From Acidobacteriota bacterium (GTDB lineage Bacteria; Acidobacteriota; Blastocatellia; Pyrinomonadales; Pyrinomonadaceae), in NCBI GenBank assembly GCA_003222835.1, contig QHXE01000638.1:1959-7048 (forward strand): a stretch of DNA of 5,090 nucleotides, given 5' to 3'. The position numbers were made by a program, and so were the translations under genes. Positions 1 through 4,543 of this stretch are shown here, one piece after another (the stretch's first letter is position 1; each line of letters begins with the position of its first letter). Below the pieces are notes generated by a model. That model saw only the letters and a list, made by a program, of their open reading frames with translations. It ran no database searches and had not been told where the DNA came from.

Positions 1-1
1 G

Positions 2-121
2 CTTAATCGCCAGGGGGTTGAGCACGAAGTCGTTATCCTGGAGGCCGCAAGCGAGGAAGCTGTAAGACGCACTCATCGTCGCTACTTTGAGAACTTGGAA
101 GAATTATTAAAGGCCTCCTAA
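2..121 (+). CDS. C-terminal fragment of an unidentified protein
   Basis: This is an open frame from the window edge to a TAA stop, giving the last 39 residues of a gene that begins outside the window. The visible part starts with a short strand-like stretch (VEHEVVILEA) and then a charged, probably helical tail rich in Glu and Arg, ending ...EELLKAS. I do not recognise the family and assign no function. The codon choice and amphipathic character look like real coding sequence. The gene converges on trxB with only 25 bases between the two stop codons. That gap contains just a weak 4-bp hairpin (GTAG...CTAC), so no clear terminator separates them. Confidence 0.55.
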   Translation, partial: LNRQGVEHEVVILEAASEEAVRRTHRRYFENLEELLKAS

Positions 122-146
122 AACCGTAGCAAATCCTACCGCACGT

Positions 147-1256
147 TCATTCATCCCCAACCAGAGCCTCTTCAGGCTCGTTCAGCACCACCTCGCCATC
201 GGCCCTAATTATCCTTAGATGGTCGGGGCTGATGTGCTCACCTTCCATCGTGAGTTCTTCGCCGGTTGGCATCTCCACCGGCAAGTGATCGAGAAAACGC
301 TCCGCGTCCAGAGCTGCCATGCAACCGGTCCCGGCGGCGGTGACTGCCTGGCGATAGACTGAATCCTGGACGTCGCCACAGGCGAAGACGCCGGGAATGT
401 TCGTGGCTGTGGAACGGTGGGATGTCTTGATATAGCCGACGTTGTCCATATCGAGTTGGCCCTTGAAGAGATCGGTGTTGGGTTTGTGGCCGATGGCGAT
501 GAAGACTCCTTCGCAATCCAGCGTGAAATGTTCCTCGTCAACCGTGTTTCGAATGCGGACGCCGGTAACTCCGTGTTCTTGCGTACCCAGAATCCCTGCC
601 ACCTCGGCGTCCCAAATAAATTCAATCTTCTCGTTGCGAAACGCTTTCTCCTGCATAATCTTTGACGCGCGCAATTTGTCACGGCGATGGACCACGTAAA
701 CTCTCGCAGCGTAACGCGTCAGGAAGGTCGCCTCTTCCATGGCGGTGTCGCCGCCGCCCACTACGACGAGACGCTTGTTGCGAAATGCGGGCAGCGGTCC
801 GTCACAGGTCGCGCATGCGGAAACGCCATTGCCGCCGAAACCCTTCGGCGTTTTAGCCTCGCCGGGAACGCCCAGCCACTTCGCAGAAGCGCCGGAAGCG
901 ATAATCAATGTCTCGGCTTTGATAATGCTGTCGTCCGTGACCAGCGTGAATGGGCGCTCGCTGAGATCGACATACGTGATCCATTCTTCCAGGTACTCGG
1001 TCCCAAAACGTTCAGCCTGCTTGCGAAACTCGACCATCAAATCGGGGCCTTGGACGCCTTGCGAAAAGCCGGGATAATTCTCGACTTCGGTGGTAATCAT
1101 CAACTGGCCGCCAGGCGTGGTTTGCTTTTCAGCATCGGAGGGCGCATCAATCAGTAATGGGTTGAGATTCGCTCGCCCGGTATAAATTGCGGCGGTTAGC
1201 CCGGCCGGTCCCGAACCAATGATCACGACCTGACGGCGAAGTTCTTGTTTAGCCAA
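147..1256 (-). CDS. trxB: Thioredoxin-disulfide reductase (NADPH, FAD flavoprotein)
   Basis: The product transfers electrons from NADPH through FAD and a redox-active disulfide to oxidised thioredoxin in the cytoplasm. Numbered from the TTG at 1256 (369 aa), it shows the FAD-binding GSGPAG at 14-19, the PGGQL/ENYPGF segment typical of TrxB at 48-64, the redox-active CATC at 148-151, the NADPH-binding GGGDTAMEEA at 167-176, HRRDKLRASK at 190-199 (the arginine patch for the NADP 2'-phosphate), and the FAD-contacting FACGDVQD at 291-298. I chose TTG because AAGGAG (1268-1273) lies 11 bases upstream of it. An in-frame ATG at 1277 would add MEGDQYS, but those codons are themselves the ribosome-binding site and nothing SD-like precedes that ATG. 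The frame stays open upstream to 1664, but this part translates the palindromic repeat and antisense of the next gene. About 45 residues follow the usual family end (after AERFL), forming an acidic tail. The identity is very secure; the start is less so. Confidence 0.96.
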   Translation of the reverse strand: MAKQELRRQVVIIGSGPAGLTAAIYTGRANLNPLLIDAPSDAEKQTTPGGQLMITTEVENYPGFSQGVQGPDLMVEFRKQAERFGTEYLEEWITYVDLSERPFTLVTDDSIIKAETLIIASGASAKWLGVPGEAKTPKGFGGNGVSACATCDGPLPAFRNKRLVVVGGGDTAMEEATFLTRYAARVYVVHRRDKLRASKIMQEKAFRNEKIEFIWDAEVAGILGTQEHGVTGVRIRNTVDEEHFTLDCEGVFIAIGHKPNTDLFKGQLDMDNVGYIKTSHRSTATNIPGVFACGDVQDSVYRQAVTAAGTGCMAALDAERFLDHLPVEMPTGEELTMEGEHISPDHLRIIRADGEVVLNEPEEALVGDE

Positions 1257-1267
1257 GCTGTATTGGT

Positions 1268-1273
1268 CTCCTT
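1268..1273 (-). promoter_or_regulatory. Shine-Dalgarno site deciding the trxB start
   Basis: The minus strand reads AAGGAG followed by 11 bases (ACCAATACAGC) and then TTG. The spacing is slightly long but this is the only good purine-rich site near the N-terminus. It favours TTG at 1256 over the ATG at 1277, whose first codons overlap the site. Confidence 0.5.
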
Positions 1274-1280
1274 CCATCGT

Positions 1281-1407
1281 GTCAGAACCGAGAGCGGTAT
1301 CGACCGGATCGTTGGGTACGCAGGCGTCTCGCCTGCTTAGTACACCACGGGCAACAAAACACATAAGCAGGCGAGACGCCTGCGTACCCATCTCTCCCGG
1401 TTCTGAC
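1281..1407. repeat. REPIN-like inverted pair of palindromic repeat units
   Basis: Two 27-base arms, 1313-1339 and 1364-1390, are perfect reverse complements separated by 24 bases. Each arm (TGGGTACGCAGGC...) contains its own 7-bp hairpin: GCAGGCG-TCT-CGCCTGC at 1320-1336 and its mirror at 1367-1383. Outside them, GTCAGAACCGAGAG (1281-1294) and the complement of 1394-1407 match at 13 of 14 positions, so the symmetric element probably spans the whole 127 bases. The left spacer (18 bases) is longer than the right (3 bases). A further copy of the unit lies at 3905-3931. Two REP-like units in inverted orientation is the REPIN architecture, in which elements are moved in trans by a RAYT-type transposase. 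No transposase is present here. The element lies between the candidate trxB promoter and trxB, so it would be transcribed as a strong leader hairpin. Confidence 0.85.
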
Positions 1408-1460
1408 GCGGCTGCATACTGTATCGCAGGAAATCTATTGGCGTTTTCGGTTGCGCGTAT

Positions 1461-1490
1461 AGTATAACTATTAGCGTACGAGTTAGTCGA
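1461..1490 (-). promoter_or_regulatory. Possible sigma-70-type promoter for trxB
   Basis: On the minus strand TCGACT (1485-1490, 4/6 to TTGACA) is followed after 18 bases by TATACT (1461-1466, 5/6 to TATAAT). This is the most AT-rich spot of the divergent region. It would give a leader of roughly 200 bases containing the hairpin element. The + strand also has TATA-like sequence here (TATAGT 1458-1463, TATAAC 1463-1468) that could serve the divergent dehydrogenase gene, but I found no well-spaced -35 for it. Confidence 0.3.
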
Positions 1491-1569
1491 ACCAGGCAGG
1501 CCCCAGCCAATACCGTGGCCTAAAATTCGGATCCACCTTGCGGTTCGGCCACGTTTTTGCGAGAGCACG

Positions 1570-2496
1570 TTGAGCAGAGACTCGGACGAAAAGAACAATA
1601 ACGCTTCGGCTCGCCCAATCCGGTGCGTCGGTGTGCTCGGCGCGGGCACGATGGGCCACGGCATTGCTCAGGTAGCCGCGGCTGCGGGCTATGGCGTCGT
1701 CCTGCGCGATGTTAATGCCGAAGCGCTCGCGCGCGGCGTGCAAGCGATTGAACGAAATCTCGCGAAAGGCATCCAACTTGGCAAGATCACGGAGCAGCAG
1801 CGTGACGAGATCTTACAGCGAATCCGTGGCGCCACGCGAATCGAAGAAATTAGTGGAGTCGACCTGGTGATTGAAGCTGCTCCGGAGAATCTCGAGCTGA
1901 AACAGAATCTGTTGCGCGCATCCGAAAGCCTGCTTGATAACGACGGCATTTTCGCGACCAACACTTCGTCACTTTCGATCGGCGAAATTGCTTCCGCGGC
2001 CTCGCGTCCGGAAAATGTTGTCGGCATGCATTTCTTCAATCCGGTTCACATCATGCGCTTAGTCGAAATTGTAGTGGGCGCGCAAACCAGCGAAAGCGTT
2101 ACCGAGAGGGTGCGCGAAGTCGCCACGCGAATGAAGAAAGAGCCGATCATCGTGCGCGACGTGCCCGGATTTGCCTCGAGCCGCCTGGGCGTGACGCTGG
2201 GATTAGAAGCGATGCGAATGGTTGAGCAGGGTGTGGCCAGCCCGCGCGATATCGACACGGCGATGGAACTCGGCTATAACCACCCGATGGGTCCCTTGCG
2301 CTTAACCGATCTGGTGGGCTTGGATGTGCGTTTGAATATCGCTGAATATTTGTATCGCAAGCTGGGCTCGGACACTTTTCGTCCACCGGAGATTCTGCGC
2401 CGGATGGTGAGCGAAGGTAAGCTCGGCAAGAAGAGCGGCGAAGGTTTTTACAATTGGAGCGAGCAGGAGAAGAGCCAGCGGGCATCTATCAGCTAG
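1570..2496 (+). CDS. 3-hydroxyacyl-CoA (3-hydroxybutyryl-CoA-type) dehydrogenase
   Basis: The enzyme interconverts 3-hydroxyacyl-CoA and 3-ketoacyl-CoA with NAD(P), the third step of beta-oxidation or part of C4-CoA metabolism, in the cytoplasm. At 308 aa it is slightly longer than the usual 280-290 because of a polar N-terminal lead. It has the N-terminal Rossmann domain with GAGTMG at 24-29, then the catalytic-site segments NTSSL (Ser133) and GMHFFNPVHIMRLVEIV (His154, Glu166), and a helical C-terminal domain (about 200-300) with ELGYNHPMGPLRLTDLVGLD and the closing GKKSGEGFYNW. Spacing of Ser, His and Glu equals that of human HADH (137/158/170). The residue aligned with human Asn208 is Ser204 (PGFASSRLG), a departure discussed in the findings. 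TTG at 1570 is the only ordinary start upstream of the GAGTMG motif after the in-frame stop at 1465, with a weak GAGAG before it. It is divergent from trxB, and pilZ follows 37 bases after the stop, so the two may be co-transcribed. Chain-length preference cannot be read from the sequence. Confidence 0.93.
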   Translation: MSRDSDEKNNNASARPIRCVGVLGAGTMGHGIAQVAAAAGYGVVLRDVNAEALARGVQAIERNLAKGIQLGKITEQQRDEILQRIRGATRIEEISGVDLVIEAAPENLELKQNLLRASESLLDNDGIFATNTSSLSIGEIASAASRPENVVGMHFFNPVHIMRLVEIVVGAQTSESVTERVREVATRMKKEPIIVRDVPGFASSRLGVTLGLEAMRMVEQGVASPRDIDTAMELGYNHPMGPLRLTDLVGLDVRLNIAEYLYRKLGSDTFRPPEILRRMVSEGKLGKKSGEGFYNWSEQEKSQRASIS

Positions 2497-2533
2497 GTCG
2501 TTCAATCGAACCTCGGGGAGCGCCAACGAGACT

Positions 2534-2923
2534 GTGGCAACCGTTATGAACACGCCGCACCAACAGGAAGAGAGACGTTTCGCTCTGCGCATGGCTTTGC
2601 GGCTGCCGATCGTTGTCTCTGGCCGCTCGGACGATGGCGCTGCCTGGAGCGAACCGACTGAGACTGACGACATCTCAACTTCCGGCGCGCTCTTTCATCT
2701 AAATCAAAAAGTGAGCATCGGAGAGAAACTTTACATTCGCGCCCACCGGCCCGATGGTTCTGCAACTGAGACGACGGCGACTGTCGTGCGTCTTTCACCG
2801 GCCATTTACGGCACAGCGCGCGTGGGCGTGCAGATCGCCGAGCCCGCTGAAAGTTGGGCGCGTCTGTTTGTTTCCTGGGTGGCCGACGAACAAGCTGCGG
2901 CGCCGGGTGAAGGCTCCTCTTAA
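2534..2923 (+). CDS. PilZ domain protein (probable c-di-GMP binding)
   Basis: This is a stand-alone PilZ domain of 129 aa with no signal peptide or membrane segment. It carries the two motifs that bind cyclic di-GMP in this family: RxxxR (Arg15-FAL-Arg19, in EERRFALR) followed by a LPIVV strand, and D-x-S-x-x-G (Asp46, Ser48, Gly51, in DDISTSGALF). The beta-barrel continues through IGEKLYIRA, TATVVRL and ARVGVQIAEP. Single-domain PilZ proteins typically act as adaptors for motility, exopolysaccharide or secretion machinery, but the partner cannot be inferred here. Binding is inferred from the motifs only. GTG at 2534 is the first start; ATG at 2546 is an in-frame alternative removing four residues. 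GGGGAG at 2515-2520 is 13 bases from GTG, rather far, so the start is uncertain. The gene lies 37 bases downstream of the dehydrogenase on the same strand. Confidence 0.88.
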   Translation: MATVMNTPHQQEERRFALRMALRLPIVVSGRSDDGAAWSEPTETDDISTSGALFHLNQKVSIGEKLYIRAHRPDGSATETTATVVRLSPAIYGTARVGVQIAEPAESWARLFVSWVADEQAAAPGEGSS

Positions 2924-2938
2924 TCTGATTTCGATCCA

Positions 2939-3071
2939 AACCATTTTCCATTTGTCATTGGCGAGGTACAGTCAATGTCGTCGTCACGGGTGTGAAGACT
3001 GCTTCACTATCAGAACGTGACAGGTCGCTTTGCTGCAATGGCAAATAAAAAATGACAAATGGAAAATGGTT
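2939..3071. repeat. MITE-like 133-bp palindromic element between pilZ and the hydratase gene
   Basis: A perfect 21-base inverted repeat forms the ends: the left arm at 2939-2959 begins AACCATTTTCC and the right arm at 3051-3071 ends GGAAAATGGTT. Between them two further nested stems occur, GTCACG (2983-2988) with CGTGAC (3016-3021), and GTGAAG (2992-2997) with CTTCAC (3002-3007) around an ACTG loop. The element fills most of the 192-base gap and encodes nothing recognisable. No target duplication is visible. It resembles a small non-autonomous mobile element. If transcribed, it would form a long hairpin between the two genes. Confidence 0.75.
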
Positions 3072-3103
3072 CGTCTTTGTGGTTAACTTTCCAAGCAGAA
3101 AAT

Positions 3104-3107
3104 GGAG
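3104..3107 (+). promoter_or_regulatory. Shine-Dalgarno site for the enoyl-CoA hydratase TTG start
   Basis: GGAG lies 8 bases before TTG at 3116. An in-frame TAA (3113-3115) sits immediately before the TTG, and no other start occurs until far inside the conserved domain, so the TTG start is effectively forced. Confidence 0.75.
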
Positions 3108-3115
3108 CGAATTAA

Positions 3116-3901
3116 TTGAGTCAAACCTACGAGACGGTTCTGGTCGAACGCCGCGAGCGCACCGCAATCATTACGATTAATCGGCCAGAAAAACGAAATG
3201 CCTTGAATATTCAGACGCGCGCGGAAGGCGCGGCGGTTCTGGATGAATTGCGCGCGGACGATTCCGTTCGCGTAGTCATTATCACCGGCGCCGGCGATAA
3301 AGCTTTTATTGCCGGCGCGGACATCGCCGAGTTCGCCGAACGCACAGCGATTACCCAACGCGAAGTGATGCTGGAACGTTCGCTCTTCAACGCGATCGAC
3401 GGTTTTCCGAAACCGATCATCGCTATGGTCAACGGGTATTGTCTGGGTGGCGGATGCGAGGTAGCGCTGGCGTGCGATATCCGCATCGCCAGCGAGAAGG
3501 CCTCTTTCGGACAGCCTGAGATCAATCTGGGCATCATTCCCGGCGGCGGCGGCACGCAACGCCTGACCCGACTTGTTGGCGAAGGCAAAGCGATGGAACT
3601 AATCCTGACTGGTGAGATCATAGACGCGCGCACAGCATTCACACTGGGGCTGGCGAATCACGTCGTGCCTGCGGATCAACTGGAAACGAAGACGATGGAG
3701 ATTGCCAATCGCATCGCTGAGAAGAGTCCGATTGCGCTGCGGCTGGCGAAGGAAGCAATCAAACTCGCCTCGCGTTCGAATTTAGATGAAGGCTTGCGCC
3801 GCGAAGTCGATCTGTTCGCGCTCTGCTTCTCCAGCGAAGACAAGGACGAAGGTGTGAAAGCCTTTCTCGAGAAGCGCAAACCCGAATTCAAAGGAAGATA
3901 A
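3116..3901 (+). CDS. Enoyl-CoA hydratase (crotonase family)
   Basis: The enzyme hydrates trans-2-enoyl-CoA to 3-hydroxyacyl-CoA in the cytoplasm, the step before the dehydrogenase encoded at 1570-2496. The 261-aa length is typical of monofunctional crotonases. Visible features are the N-terminal [12 protein letters not shown] (20-31), the oxyanion-hole/CoA segment [11 protein letters not shown] (63-73), [21 protein letters not shown] (106-126), [22 protein letters not shown] (131-152) and the C-terminal helices ending [13 protein letters not shown]. The two acid/base glutamates of classical hydratases are both present, Glu115 in GGGCE and Glu135 in GQPE, 20 residues apart as in rat mitochondrial hydratase (144/164). 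This favours true hydratase activity over an isomerase or other crotonase reaction. The gene starts with a forced TTG. It is separated from pilZ by the 133-bp palindrome, which may uncouple its transcription. A dispersed repeat unit begins 3 bases after the stop. Substrate chain length is not evident. Confidence 0.95.
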   Translation: MSQTYETVLVERRERTAIITINRPEKRNALNIQTRAEGAAVLDELRADDSVRVVIITGAGDKAFIAGADIAEFAERTAITQREVMLERSLFNAIDGFPKPIIAMVNGYCLGGGCEVALACDIRIASEKASFGQPEINLGIIPGGGGTQRLTRLVGEGKAMELILTGEIIDARTAFTLGLANHVVPADQLETKTMEIANRIAEKSPIALRLAKEAIKLASRSNLDEGLRREVDLFALCFSSEDKDEGVKAFLEKRKPEFKGR

Positions 3902-3904
3902 ACC

Positions 3905-3931
3905 TGGGTACGCAGGCATCCTGCCTGCTAA
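3905..3931 (+). repeat. Single copy of the TGGGTACGCAGGC repeat unit
   Basis: This is a solo unit in the same orientation as 1313-1339, starting 3 bases after the hydratase stop codon. Its hairpin is GCAGGCA-TCC-TGCCTGC (3912-3928). Compared with the copies at 1320-1336 and 1367-1383, the innermost stem pair has changed from G-C to A-T on both sides, so the 7-bp stem is preserved. No inverted partner is adjacent. In this position it could act as a 3' hairpin for the hydratase transcript, but there is no following U-tract as in an intrinsic terminator. Confidence 0.75.
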
Positions 3932-3966
3932 GTCCTGCTTTGAGGTGGCCACGCACGACAACAACT

Positions 3967-4182
3967 TTGAGCGACTTAGCACAAAACAAATGGGCAGTAA
4001 TTAGCGAGCGCGGGCGCGAAGCCGCGGACCTGACCTACGAAGAGGCGCGCCGATTAGTGCACAAGCTTGCCGGCGAAGGACGCCATGGGCTCTGCATCAT
4101 CACGAATGAAGCAGCCAGTCGAATGTCTGCTACTACAGATAAACCGACCGGATCGCTAGCGCAGTCGAACCAAGCTATTTGA
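3967..4182 (+). CDS. Small uncharacterised protein, about 71 aa
   Basis: The frame encodes KWAVISERGREAADLTYEEA, then RRLVHKLAGEGRHGLCIITNEAA and a polar tail. The pattern is a strand, a turn, a helix (LTYEEARRLVHKL) and a second strand (GLCIITNEA), compatible with a compact beta-alpha-beta fold. It has no signal peptide or membrane segment. I do not recognise a named family and assign no function. Codon use and composition resemble the neighbouring genes, which supports it being real for roughly the first 55 residues. The last 20 residues (SATTDKPTGSLAQSNQAI) look low-complexity and may be repeat-derived. TTG at 3967 is preferred because the domain begins right after it. TTG at 3940 would add residues encoded next to the repeat unit. 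Neither has a clear SD, so the gene might be decayed or its 5' end replaced by the repeat at 3905. Confidence 0.5.
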   Translation: MSDLAQNKWAVISERGREAADLTYEEARRLVHKLAGEGRHGLCIITNEAASRMSATTDKPTGSLAQSNQAI

Positions 4183-4196
4183 CCGCCACCCGTCCA

Positions 4197-4348
4197 AAGC
4201 TCCAGAGGAGCAGCATCCTCATAGAAACAGCTCGCGAACCGATTCCAAGCTCTGTCAGGAGCGACCTGTCCTCTCAACTCAATACGCTGCCACGCCTAAA
4301 GGAGTTTAGGGAGATGATTATTCACCGTTACCTATGAACATGTCGCTC
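4197..4348. repeat. Cluster of dispersed hairpin repeat units, non-coding
   Basis: Two directly repeated units 50 bases apart start AAGCTCCAGAGGAGC (4197) and AAGCTCTGTCAGGAGC (4247); each folds as GCTC...GAGC. A third, inverted unit lies at 4332-4348: the complement of this stretch (GAGCGACATGTTCATAG) matches 4208-4224 at 13 of 17 positions and shares GAGCGAC plus TGT with 4259-4269. Between them CCTAAA-GGAG-TTTAGG (4295-4310) forms a separate perfect 6-bp hairpin. No ORF of interest occurs here. I read it as a patchwork of dispersed intergenic repeats. The family is not one I can name. Confidence 0.5.
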
Positions 4349-4543
4349 GAGCGCCAAGCAAAGCTGGGTGTTTCTTACTAGGTGAAAGTCCGAGTCGAGA
4401 AAGGTCTAACCAACTACTCGTACCGAGTGTTGCAGCCGTGAGGAGGAGGAGTCAAGACCGAACGAAACGGTTGAAGCGTACACAGGGAATCACGCAGGCC
4501 GTAGGGGAGACCGCACTCCCTGAAGCTTGATACAGCCTCGTTA
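4349..4543 (+). mobile_element. Probable 5' (domain I) fragment of a group II intron
   Basis: There is no protein here but dense RNA-like secondary structure. The hairpin CGCCAAGC-AAA-GCTGGGTG (4352-4370) has one A-G mismatch and a terminal wobble pair. The group II signature GGTGAAAGTCC (4381-4391) is flanked by pairing ACT(A)GG/CC(G)AGT. CAAC-T-ACTCG-TAC-CGAGT-GTTG (4411-4432) is a 9-bp stem with one bulge. Smaller stems are ACCG/CGGT (4457-4471) and GGGAG/CTCCC (4505-4520). The order and wording resemble the 5' portion of bacterial group II introns upstream of the maturase frame. Domain V, the maturase and the 3' end are absent, and the sequence passes directly into quinone oxidoreductase coding sequence near 4543. 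The exact 5' boundary is uncertain because no clear GUGYG start is visible. Another structured RNA is possible. Confidence 0.6.

Noticed and set aside
122..146. Possible bidirectional terminator between the converging first gene and trxB.
   Set aside because: Only a 4-bp stem (GTAG/CTAC) with no flanking T-tract. Too weak to call.
1278..1664. An N-terminal extension of trxB of about 129 further codons, open on the minus strand up to 1664.
   Set aside because: It translates the palindromic repeat and then antisense of the dehydrogenase 5' end. It has no domain character, and TrxB is complete from about 1256 with an SD site in front.
2544..2951. Long minus-strand open frames overlapping pilZ and, similarly, the hydratase (3083-3559) and the dehydrogenase (1689-2039).
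   Set aside because: They are Arg/Ser-rich shadow frames of strong + strand genes with identifiable domains, and show no motif of their own.
4197..4348. CRISPR-like array, because similar units recur.
   Set aside because: There are only two direct copies plus one inverted, imperfect in sequence and without regular spacers or cas genes. These are dispersed palindromic repeats.
4361..4440. Cobalamin riboswitch, suggested by GGTGAAAGTCC resembling the GGTGNAAATCC box.
   Set aside because: The other conserved boxes (for example GCCACTG and the AGGAGACC region in order) are missing and no B12 gene follows. The group II intron pattern fits better.
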